Shown piece after piece: positions 1 through 7,100 of a stretch of 12,153 nucleotides of DNA. The translations under genes and the position numbers were made by a program. The stretch is from Deltaproteobacteria bacterium (GTDB taxonomy: Bacteria > Desulfobacterota > Deferrimicrobia > Deferrimicrobiales > Deferrimicrobiaceae). Below the pieces are notes generated by a model that had not been told where the DNA came from, did no database searches, and saw only the letters and a program-made list of their open reading frames with translations. How positions within the stretch are numbered: position 1 is the first letter of the stretch; every line of letters begins with the position of its first letter. The stretch covers positions 1 through 12,153 of the forward strand of contig JAGGAJ010000036.1 in assembly GCA_017889845.1 (NCBI GenBank), in the 5' to 3' direction.

Positions 1-176
1 GCCGTTCCCGGGACCGCCTCGAGGAGGGGATGGTCGTCACGGTGGAACCCGGCGTGTACCTGCCGGGCCTCGGGGGCGTCCGGCTCGAGGACACGGCGAA
101 GGTCACCGCCGCGGGGTGGGAGCGGGTCACGTTCCTCCCCAAGAGTCCGGGACCACGGATCGGAAGGGAGCCGTAG
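1..176 (+). CDS. M24-family Xaa-Pro peptidase, C-terminal end (5' truncated by window)
   Basis: The first complete codon is at position 3 and the stop is TAG at 174-176, leaving about 57 residues. The text LEEGMVVTVEPGVYLPGLGG followed by VRLED is the C-terminal signature of M24B aminopeptidase P / Xaa-Pro dipeptidases. The Glu of VEPG and the Glu of RLED correspond to the last two of the five metal ligands that hold the dinuclear metal centre. The family cleaves X-Pro bonds in the cytoplasm. The stop lies 4 nt before efp, and an M24 peptidase directly upstream of efp-accB-accC is a recurring arrangement in deltaproteobacteria and Firmicutes. The N-terminal domain and the Asp/Asp/His ligands lie outside the window, so PepP-type and PepQ-type proteins cannot be told apart. 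Confidence 0.88.
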   Translation, partial: RSRDRLEEGMVVTVEPGVYLPGLGGVRLEDTAKVTAAGWERVTFLPKSPGPRIGREP

Positions 177-180
177 AGGG

Positions 181-738
181 ATGTACACCACCTCGGATTT
201 CCGCAACGGGCTGAAGATCGAGTTCGAGGGGGGGCCGTACCTCATCGTCTACTTCCAGCACGTCAAGCCCGGAAAGGGCGGGGCCTTCGTCCGGACCAAG
301 CTGAAGAACCTGAAGACGGGCGCGGTGCTGGAGCACACCTTCCGCAGCGGGGACAAGGTGGAGAAGCCCGACCTCGAAGAGCGGGAGATGCAGTTCATGT
401 ACAAGATGGAGAACCAGTTCCACTTCATGGATACGAAGACGTACGAGCAGATCTACCTCGACGAGGACCATGTGGAGGAGGCCGGGAGCTACCTGATCGA
501 GAACCTCCCGGTGAAGATCCTCTTCTACAGAGGGGAGCCGATCGGGATCGACATCCCCTTCTTCATCGACCTGAGGATCGTCGAGACCGAGCCCGGCGTC
601 CGCGGCGACACCGTCAGCGGCGCGACGAAGGCCGCGAAGCTGGAGTCGGGGGCGGTCGTCCAGGTGCCGCTTTTCCTCAGCGAGGGGGACCGGATCAAGG
701 TGGACACGCGCACCGGCACCTACATCGAGCGGGTGTGA
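181..738 (+). CDS. efp: Elongation factor P
   Basis: A 185-residue protein, the normal EF-P length (about 185-190). EF-P binds ribosomes stalled at polyproline stretches, between the P and E sites, and stimulates peptide-bond formation. The N-terminal KOW-like domain carries the tip loop KPGKGGAF at residues 29-36. Lys32 aligns with E. coli Lys34, the residue that receives beta-lysine from EpmA/EpmB. The C-terminal OB domain ends with the EF-P signature around GDRIKVDTRTGTYIERV. The start is supported by GGGAG at 166-170, ten nt upstream, and by the canonical MYTTSDFRNGLKI opening. The gene is packed between the peptidase (4 nt) and accB (10 nt), so co-transcription is likely. The modifying enzymes are not in this window, so the modification state is unknown. 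Confidence 0.97.
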   Translation: MYTTSDFRNGLKIEFEGGPYLIVYFQHVKPGKGGAFVRTKLKNLKTGAVLEHTFRSGDKVEKPDLEEREMQFMYKMENQFHFMDTKTYEQIYLDEDHVEEAGSYLIENLPVKILFYRGEPIGIDIPFFIDLRIVETEPGVRGDTVSGATKAAKLESGAVVQVPLFLSEGDRIKVDTRTGTYIERV

Positions 739-748
739 GGGGATTCCG

Positions 749-1210
749 ATGAACCTGAAGGAGATCCGGGAGATCCTGGAGATGTTGAAGGGCACCGACG
801 TGAGCGAGTTCGAGCTGGGCCGGGGGGACACGGTCCTGAAGGTCCGGCGCGGCGCCGTGCCGGGCCCACCCGCGGCGTACGCGCATTTTCCCGGGCCCGC
901 GGCGCCCGCCCCGGCGGCACCCCGGCAGGAGGAGCCCAAGGCGCCCCCGAAGGAACCCGCCCGGCCCGCCCACAAGGAGGTCGTCTCGCCGATCGTGGGC
1001 ACTTTCTACCGCGCCCCCGCCCCGGACGCCTCGCCGTTCGTCGAGGTGGGTACCCGCGTGGTGAAGGGCCAGGTCCTGTGCATCGTCGAGGCGATGAAGA
1101 TCATGAACCAGATCGAGTCGGACACCACGGGGACGATCGCGGCGATCCTCGTGGAGAACGCCCAGCCGGTGGCGTACGGCCAGCCGCTGTTCCACGTTGT
1201 CCCGGAGTAA
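749..1210 (+). CDS. accB: Acetyl-CoA carboxylase biotin carboxyl carrier protein (BCCP)
   Basis: A 153-residue BCCP, close to E. coli AccB (156). It carries the biotin that shuttles carboxylate from biotin carboxylase to the carboxyltransferase, the committed step of fatty-acid synthesis. There are three parts: an N-terminal helical region (1-36) that in the family binds AccC, a Pro/Ala-rich flexible linker (about 37-76), and a biotinyl domain (77-153). EAMKIMN places the biotinylated Lys at residue 117. The segment FYRAPAPDASPFVEVG (86-101) is the protruding 'thumb' that distinguishes AccB from other biotinyl domains. The start is supported by GAGGGG at 737-742, which overlaps the efp stop and suggests translational coupling. 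accC follows after 9 nt. Confidence 0.97.
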   Translation: MNLKEIREILEMLKGTDVSEFELGRGDTVLKVRRGAVPGPPAAYAHFPGPAAPAPAAPRQEEPKAPPKEPARPAHKEVVSPIVGTFYRAPAPDASPFVEVGTRVVKGQVLCIVEAMKIMNQIESDTTGTIAAILVENAQPVAYGQPLFHVVPE

Positions 1211-1219
1211 GGGGCCGGC

Positions 1220-2557
1220 ATGATCCACAAGGTGCTGATCGCCAACCGCGGCGAGATCGCGGTCCGGATCATCCGGACCTGCCGCGAGATGGGGATCAAG
1301 ACCGTGGCGGTCCATTCGACGGCCGACAAGGAAGGATTGCACGTCCGGATGGCCGACCAGTCCGTCTGCATCGGCCCGCCTCCCAGCTCCGAAAGCTACC
1401 TGAACGTCCCGGCCATCCTCTCGGCCATCGAGATCACCGACGCCGACGCCGTGCATCCCGGCTACGGCTTCCTGGCGGAGAACGCCGCGTTCGCGGAGAT
1501 CTGCCAGAACTACGGCGTCAAGTTCATCGGCCCCTCGGCGGAGTCGATCCGCCTCATGGGCGACAAGATCGAGGCGCGCCGGGCGGTGCAGAAGGTCAAG
1601 GTGCCGATCGTCCCCGGGAGCGACGGAGCGATCACGGAGGAGGAGGAAGGTCTCCGGGTCGCCAAGGAGATCGGTTTCCCCGTGATCGTCAAGGCGGCCG
1701 CGGGCGGCGGCGGCCGGGGGATGAAGATCGTCCACAGCCCGGCCTCGTTCATCAACGCGTTCCTCACCGCCCAGTCCGAGGCCCTGTCGGCCTTCGGCGT
1801 GCCCGACGTGTACGTGGAGAAGTATTTCGACAACGCCCGCCACGTGGAAGTCCAGGTGATGGGAGACCGCCACGGCAACGTCATCCACCTGGGGGATCGG
1901 GACTGCTCGATCCAGAGGAGGCACCAGAAGCTGATCGAGGAGGCTCCCGCGCCCGCGCTGCCTTCACGTGTCCGTCGCGCCCTGTGGAAGGCGGCGGTCG
2001 ATGCGGCGGTCGGGGTGAACTACAATAACGTGGGGACGGTGGAGTTCCTGTATGTCCCCGACGGGGAGTTCCATTTCCTGGAGATGAACACCCGGATCCA
2101 GGTGGAGCACCCCGTGACGGAGATGATCACCGGCGTGGACATCGTCCGCGAGCAGATCCGGATCGCGGACGGCAAGAAACTCCGGTACGCCCAGAAGGAC
2201 GTCCAGTTCCGGGGGCACGCCATCGAAGTGCGCATCAACGCGGAGGACCCGGAAACGTTCCTTCCCTTCCCGGGGCCGATCCATGCCTGCGTCTTCCCGG
2301 GAGGGTTCGGGATCCGCGTCGACACCGCGGTCTACCCAGGGTACACGGTCCCCTCGACGTACGATTCGCTCCTGGGGAAGCTGATCGTCCACGGCGACGA
2401 CCGGGGCGAGGCGATCATGCGGATGCGGCGCGCCCTAGAGGAAGTACGGATCGAGGGGGTCCGCACGACCGTTGCGTTCCACAAGAAGATGATGGTGAAC
2501 TCCGACTTCGTCGAGGCGAGACTCTCGACGAACTTCCTGGAGAATCAGCGGCCGTGA
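1220..2557 (+). CDS. accC: Acetyl-CoA carboxylase, biotin carboxylase subunit
   Basis: A 445-residue protein of the usual AccC length (about 447-450). It performs the ATP- and bicarbonate-dependent carboxylation of biotin on AccB. The biotin-carboxylase N domain opens with HKVLIANRGEIAVRIIRT. The ATP-grasp region carries the flexible Gly-rich lid AAAGGGGRGMKIV (159-171). Expected catalytic residues are present: Lys116, Lys158, Lys237 in RRHQK, Glu275, Glu288, Asn290 and Arg292 in EMNTRIQVEHPVTE, and Arg338 in EVRIN. No biotinyl or carboxyltransferase domain is fused, so this is the separate-subunit enzyme rather than a pyruvate or propionyl-CoA carboxylase. A strong AAGGGG at 1209-1214, five nt before ATG, fixes the start. 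The carboxyltransferase genes accA and accD are not in the window. Confidence 0.97.
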   Translation: MIHKVLIANRGEIAVRIIRTCREMGIKTVAVHSTADKEGLHVRMADQSVCIGPPPSSESYLNVPAILSAIEITDADAVHPGYGFLAENAAFAEICQNYGVKFIGPSAESIRLMGDKIEARRAVQKVKVPIVPGSDGAITEEEEGLRVAKEIGFPVIVKAAAGGGGRGMKIVHSPASFINAFLTAQSEALSAFGVPDVYVEKYFDNARHVEVQVMGDRHGNVIHLGDRDCSIQRRHQKLIEEAPAPALPSRVRRALWKAAVDAAVGVNYNNVGTVEFLYVPDGEFHFLEMNTRIQVEHPVTEMITGVDIVREQIRIADGKKLRYAQKDVQFRGHAIEVRINAEDPETFLPFPGPIHACVFPGGFGIRVDTAVYPGYTVPSTYDSLLGKLIVHGDDRGEAIMRMRRALEEVRIEGVRTTVAFHKKMMVNSDFVEARLSTNFLENQRP

Positions 2558-2610
2558 CCCGGACGACCAGCCATGGCGGCAAATACCGGCGGGCAGGAGC
2601 GCGGTAGACC

Positions 2611-3945
2611 GTGGGTTTCCTCGATTCCATCAAGAAGATGTTTTCCTCCCGGGAGGGCGAGGACAGGGCCTCCCTGTCGAAGAAGGTGCAGTCCTCCCCC
2701 AACGACCCGCAGGCCCGGCAGAAGCTCGGGATCTTCCTCATGCGCCAGGGGGAAGTTGTCGAGGGGCTGGACCAGCTGGCCCGGTCGGCGGTCCTCTACG
2801 AAAAGGACGGATTCGCCACCAAGGCGATCGCCGTCCTGCGCCAGATGCTCAAGCACGACCCGGGGAACAACGATTTCCAGAAGTGGATCATCCGGCTGCT
2901 GGCGCAGGAAGGGCTTTCGGCCGATGCGCAGGCGGAGGTGCGGAAGGTCGCCACCGAGCCGGGACGTTTCTCCTCGGACGAGCAGCGACTCGACTTCTTC
3001 CGTCAGACCGCGGAGTACCTGCCGAGGAACCCCCTCCCGCGCATGTACATCTGCGACGTCCTCCGGGGACAGAAGAAGCTCCTGGAAGCGGTGAACGAGC
3101 TCGAGAAGGCGGCCCCATCGACCGTGACGACGGGGATGTACCCGGAGTTCGGCGAGCGGCTGAAATCCCTCGTCGTGCTCTCCCACGGCGACCTCGCGGT
3201 GATCGAGCCGTGCGGGTTCCTCTGGGTGTCGGTGGGGATGCTGGAGGAGGGGATCGCCCTGCTCGAGCGGGTGGTCGAGTCCGTCGAACAATCGGGGGAT
3301 GCCTGGCGCGCGGGAGAGATGCGGGAGGTGATCGACGCGGTCCGGAGCGGGTGGGACGTCCTTTCCGCGCGCGCGTTCTCCTTCGCCGAGGCACGCACCC
3401 GTCTGGCGGAGCCGGCCGTGGACGAGCATTTCCCTACCTCCCCGGGAGATCCCCGCTGGACGCCCTCTGCCGCGGAGAAGCCGCAGGCCGCATCGGGAGA
3501 GACCGGATACCAGGAAGAGGACAGCATCGTCCGGAGCGCGCTGGGCCGGTTGCAGGCCAAGGTCCAGGAGGAGATCGGGGACACGGACCTGGAGGCGCGC
3601 TACAACCTGGGGATCGCCTACAAGGAAATGGGTCTCCTGGAGGAGGCGGTGATGGAATTCCGCCTGGCGATGAAGCGGGCCGATCTGCTGGTGGGCTCCT
3701 CCTCGCTCCTGGCCGACACGCTCTCCGAGCAGGGGGACCTGGACGCCGCCGCCGCGGTGCTCGAGGAAGTCCTTGCGGCCGGTGGCATATCCGACGAGGA
3801 GCGGAGGGACCTGCGGTACCACAAGGCGGTGCTCCTCTCCCGGGGGGGGAGGGAGGAGGAGGCCCGGGAGATCTTCCAGGCCCTCTACGGGGAGGCGCCG
3901 GAGTACCGCGATGTGAAGGCGCGGACGGAGCGGTATCGCTCCTAG
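2611..3945 (+). CDS. Tetratricopeptide-repeat protein, function unknown
   Basis: A 444-residue protein with a GTG start, preceded by AGGAG at 2595-2599 (11-nt spacing). The alternative ATG at 2638 would drop the first nine residues (GFLDSIKKM-type start), which resemble openings of similar proteins. No signal peptide or membrane segment is seen, so it is probably cytoplasmic. Helical TPR-like pairs occur near residues 29-62 and 64-97. A degenerate helical region (120-265) and a Pro/Ser/Glu-rich linker (about 268-303) follow. A clear TPR follows in LEARYNLGIAYKEMGLLEEA (327-346), with further repeats at about 361-392 and 400-434. TPR arrays bind protein partners. This type of protein is common in deltaproteobacteria, sometimes beside motility or pilus genes, but nothing here identifies a partner. 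It lies 53 nt after accC and may share its transcript. I do not recognise a specific function. Confidence 0.9.
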   Translation: MGFLDSIKKMFSSREGEDRASLSKKVQSSPNDPQARQKLGIFLMRQGEVVEGLDQLARSAVLYEKDGFATKAIAVLRQMLKHDPGNNDFQKWIIRLLAQEGLSADAQAEVRKVATEPGRFSSDEQRLDFFRQTAEYLPRNPLPRMYICDVLRGQKKLLEAVNELEKAAPSTVTTGMYPEFGERLKSLVVLSHGDLAVIEPCGFLWVSVGMLEEGIALLERVVESVEQSGDAWRAGEMREVIDAVRSGWDVLSARAFSFAEARTRLAEPAVDEHFPTSPGDPRWTPSAAEKPQAASGETGYQEEDSIVRSALGRLQAKVQEEIGDTDLEARYNLGIAYKEMGLLEEAVMEFRLAMKRADLLVGSSSLLADTLSEQGDLDAAAAVLEEVLAAGGISDEERRDLRYHKAVLLSRGGREEEAREIFQALYGEAPEYRDVKARTERYRS

Positions 3946-3948
3946 CCA

Positions 3949-3970
3949 GGGACCGGCGACTCCGGTTCCC
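3949..3970 (+). terminator. Hairpin just after the TPR gene; possible weak terminator
   Basis: GGGA+CCGG at 3949-3956 pairs with CCGG at 3962-3965 and TCCC at 3967-3970, with a one-base bulge (T3966) and a 5-nt loop. It starts four nt after the TAG stop of the TPR gene. No T-tract follows, so it is a weak candidate for a Rho-independent terminator; it might instead protect the mRNA 3' end or only slow polymerase. Confidence 0.35.
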
Positions 3971-3971
3971 G

Positions 3972-4001
3972 TTGCATTCCCGGTCGGATTTATGGTAGAG
4001 A
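3972..4001 (+). promoter_or_regulatory. Possible promoter of tRNA-Gly
   Basis: TTGCAT at 3972-3977 resembles a -35 box. Two overlapping -10 candidates follow in TATGGTAGAGA: TATGGT (3991-3996, 13-nt spacer, too short) and TAGAGA (3996-4001, 18-nt spacer). Either would start transcription a few nt before the mature tRNA 5' end at 4013. The matches are imperfect. The position, between the TPR-gene hairpin and the tRNA in a locally AT-richer patch, is the main support. Confidence 0.35.
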
Positions 4002-4012
4002 TGGCAAGGCAG

Positions 4013-4087
4013 GCGGGCGTAATTCAGGGGTAGAATGCAAGCTTCCCAAGCTTGACGTCGCCGGTTCGAATCCGGTCGCCCGCTCCA
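4013..4087 (+). tRNA. tRNA-Gly (anticodon CCC)
   Basis: The full cloverleaf can be folded. The acceptor stem is GCGGGCG (4013-4019) with CGCCCGC (4077-4083). The D arm is ATTC/GAAT (4022-4025/4033-4036). The anticodon stem is CAAGC/GCTTG (4038-4042/4050-4054) with loop TTCCCAA. The variable loop is 5 nt, and the T arm GCCGG/CCGGT (one G-T pair) has loop TTCGAAT. Anticodon CCC is at 4045-4047 and reads Gly GGG, a codon used heavily by the genes here. The discriminator is T4084, as expected for bacterial tRNA-Gly, and CCA (4085-4087) is genomically encoded. The D-arm text ATTCAGGGGTAGAAT is typical of tRNA-Gly. Confidence 0.97.
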
Positions 4088-4097
4088 TCGCGAAATC

Positions 4098-4116
4098 TCC
4101 GGTCCGGCGGACCGGA
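4098..4116. repeat. Perfect 8-bp inverted repeat after the tRNA
   Basis: TCCGGTCC (4098-4105) and GGACCGGA (4109-4116) are exact reverse complements separated by GGC. It lies 10 nt after the tRNA CCA. A short A-run, not a T-run, follows on this strand, so it is not a classical terminator for the tRNA. It could form a stable RNA hairpin in the tRNA precursor 3' trailer or act as a DNA dyad; the sequence does not decide. Confidence 0.6.
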
Positions 4117-4126
4117 AATCCATACA

Positions 4127-4155
4127 GGGCCTCGCCCCCGTCGGGGGAGAGGCCC
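4127..4155 (+). terminator. Probable intrinsic terminator of the tRNA transcript
   Basis: GGGCCTC (4127-4133) pairs with GAGGCCC (4149-4155). Inside it CCCCC (4135-4139) pairs with GGGGG (4143-4147) around a GTC loop, with one G-A mismatch between the two helices. This gives a 29-nt hairpin that is almost all G-C, followed by TTCGCTTTC and, further on, TTTTCC. The tail is an interrupted T-tract, so termination is likely but not certain. The hairpin separates the tRNA from the tamB promoter. Confidence 0.7.
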
Positions 4156-4177
4156 TTCGCTTTCGGGGGTTTTCCTC

Positions 4178-4183
4178 TATAAT
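4178..4183 (+). promoter_or_regulatory. Perfect TATAAT -10 box immediately before tamB
   Basis: An exact sigma-70 -10 consensus lies in an otherwise GC-rich region, 6 nt before the ATG at 4190. The best -35 candidate is weak (TTCGCT at 4156-4161, 16-nt spacer), inside the tail of the upstream terminator. Initiation about 7 nt downstream of the -10 box would fall at or next to the ATG itself. The tamB mRNA would then be leaderless, or translation would start further in, at the GTG at 4205. Confidence 0.55.
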
Positions 4184-4189
4184 TGATCC

Positions 4190-7100
4190 ATGGCGAGGCG
4201 ATGGGTGCGGTGGACCGGGGGCGGCCTGCTCGTCGTCCTCCTCCTGCTTCTGGGGTGGCGGGTTTCCCTCGAGATTCCGGAGCGGCTGTCCGGCCTCGAG
4301 CGGTCGTTGCTCGATGCGGCCGCGCGGTTCGGCCTTCAGATCCGGTACGGTAGCCTGAAGTTCCATCCCCTGCACCTACGTGTTTCCATCGACAACATCG
4401 CGGTGACCGATGGTCTCGCCGGCGTTCCGCTTGGTACCGCGGGGTCCGTCGACGTTTCGATCTCCCCCCTCCGGTACCTCGCCGGCGATCTCCCGGTCTC
4501 CCGGATCCGCGTCCGGAATTTCCGCCTCCATGCGGGCGAGGCGAATCGGGAACTCTACGGGAAGCTTTCCTCCGGGAAGGGGGAGCCTTCAGGCGGGGAG
4601 CTCCCGGAGATCCTCCTCCTCGAAGGATCGGTCCGGCTGGGCCCGATCGGACCGCTACGGTGGTTCGAGGCGGACGTCCGGGAGGTTCGCATCCGCACCG
4701 CCCGGTTCCTGGGGACCCGCGTCACCGCCACGGTGGAGCACGCTTCCGGGGAGATCGACTTGGCCGGCGCGGGAGCAGCCGCATGGCCGTACCCGTCGAT
4801 GGAAGCGGACCTCCTGCACAAGGACGGCGTGCTCCGGGTGAGGCGACTGAAAGCGTCCGGGAATGGTTCCACGGCGCTGTTGTCCGGCGCCTTCGACACG
4901 CGCAGGGAAATTCTCGACGGGAAGCTCTCCGGGGAGATTGACCTGGCGCGCTGGGTCGCCGCCGGTGCACCCGGCGCGCGGCTTGCGGGTTCCGTTGCCC
5001 GCGAAGGGAAGGTGGAGGTCTCCGCAACGGTCTCCGGAACGTTGGCGGACCCGCGGGGAACGGGCAGGATCCTGCTCCGGAGCGTTGCCCTCCCCGGCCT
5101 TCCCCGGGCGGACGGCGAGGCGGAGCTGTCCCTGGTAGGTCGGGTCGTGCAGGTGACGCGCCTCCGGTCGAAGATCTGGGGAGGGACGCTGGAAGCCACC
5201 GGCCGGTACGACGTTGCGGGCGGGACCGTCGAAGGGAAGGCTTCCCTCCTGAGGGTTTCCCTGGCTGCGGTGCCCTGGGACGCCTTCGGGACGCCGGTTC
5301 GGTTGGCCGGCACCGGGGATCTTTCGATCCTCGTGGAGGGCGGGCCGGGACGGCTGCGGGGGAGCGTGTCCCTGTCCCTGCCGGACGGGGTGGAGCGGCC
5401 TCCCGGGTCCGGAGAGGACCGGCTTCTGTTGCGCGTTCCTCTCTCCGCGGAGGCTGTCGGGGAACTGCGGGACGGAAAGGAGCTCCGGATCGATGCCCTC
5501 CGGATTCGGGCGGGGGTGGCCGAAACCCGGGGGGAGGGATCCGTGTCCCTCGCCGGGCGGACGGTACGGATGCGGGGGGTCGTGACGGTCCCGGCGGGCA
5601 AGGCGGCGGATTACGGTTTGGGGTATCCCCTCTCCTGGGGGAAAGCGGAAGGAACCTGGGAACTCTCCGGGCCCGCGGCCGCCGTCCATGTCGCGGCGGA
5701 CCTGCAGGTGGATTCCCTGGCGGCCTGGTCGTTGTCCCCGGTCCCCTTCCGGTTGAAGGCGGAAGGGGAGCCAGTGCGGGGACTGCACTTCGTGGCGGAC
5801 GTGCCGGGCCGCGCGTTCCGGGTCACGGCGACGGGTACGGTGGTTTCCCTCCTCGACCCTTCCCGGGCCCGTGGGGAGATCGCCGTGGTGGCGCGGGACG
5901 TCGACCTCTCGGAAGGGGAACGGTGGGTAACCGCCGTTGCCGCCTCGCTGGGGAAGGACGCGGGAGAACTCCCGCGGCACCTTTCGGGGATGGAAGGGAC
6001 GGCGGAGGGGGACGCGCGGCTGTCCATCGCGGCGGGAAGCGTCGAGCTCTCCGGCTCCGCGCGTTCCCGCCGGTTGGTCGCCCGCGGCATCCCGCTCCAC
6101 GACGTGAAGGCGGCGGGAGGGTATTCCGCCACGCCGGGGTCGGTCCGTTGGGAGGCCCGGGGTGAGGGAGGGCTTGGAGAAGGCTCGGTATGGATCGAGA
6201 CGCGGGGCGGAGGGAAGGGGGATACGGAGGTTTCCGGCGGGTGCGAGAGGCTGGAGATTGCCCAGCTGTTTCCCCTGCTCAAGCGGGAAAACCCGAACGG
6301 GATCCGGGGCACCATCGACGGGCTCTTCAGATTGAGGGAAGGCCCTCATGGGTGGGAGGTTCCGCACGCCGCCGCGGAGACGAAGGAGTTCGCCGTGGGG
6401 AGCATGAAATTCGCCGACGTGCGCGTCGGAGGGAGTCTCGGAGCCTCCGAAGGGAAGTTCTCGGCCTCCTCGTCATCCCCCCGCCTGACGCTGGCCGGCG
6501 AGGTGCGGCGGGGGGGAGGCTGGCCGGTGAAGTTCGAAGTTGCCGCCGTGGATGTCCCCACGTCGTTCCTCCTCGCCGCGGCCGGACGGGGAGATTCGCC
6601 GTCCGGGGGGACGTGGAACGCCGATGTGGGCGGTGAGGTCCGCGTGGGAGATCTTCTCGAAGGGAAGCGCATTCCCGGGGAGGTCTTCCCGGCGCTCCAC
6701 GCCAGCATTCGTTCAAGCGCCCCATCCGCGGGAGATGTGCGCTTCGAGGATTTCCGCGTTTCCGGGAACCGCCAGGGGGATTCGATCCGGGGTGAAATCG
6801 AGACCCGCCTCCCCGCCACCCGTCTCGCGTGGGCCGTGAACCTGCGGGAACCCTTCGGTTTCCGCCTGGAGGGCCCCTTCTCCCTCGGGGAAGCGGATGT
6901 CGCCGCGCCGAAGGATGAGAAGCGCCGCTTCTCCCTGCAGGGACGGGCCGAGATCGAGGGGGCACTGCGCGCCCTGGAGAAGACCAGCGGGACCGTGCAG
7001 GTCGAGACGGTCCGGTACCGGGAGGGAGGCCTGGAGATGACGGGCAAGGATCTCTCGGCCCGGATGGACCCCGAGGGGATCCGATGGACGGGGGGAACGA

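Noticed and set aside
695..1924. A 409-codon open frame on the minus strand across accB and accC
   Set aside because: It is antisense to two unambiguous genes. The translation is His/Asp/Arg/Leu-rich with no recognisable domain, the usual shadow of high-GC codon bias.
2573..3094. An ATG-started frame overlapping the start of the TPR gene
   Set aside because: The translation is Arg/Ser/Pro-rich without domain features, while the overlapping frame encodes clear TPR helices and has its own ribosome binding site.
3841..3850. A run of eight G within the TPR gene, considered as a slippage or phase-variation site
   Set aside because: The frame continues without disruption to a sensible C-terminus, and G-runs of this size occur by chance in such GC-rich coding sequence. 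There is no surface-antigen context.
4060..4087. tRNA 3' end as a possible integration (att) site
   Set aside because: No duplicate of the tRNA 3' end and no integrase gene was seen in the window. The flanking genes look like ordinary core genes.
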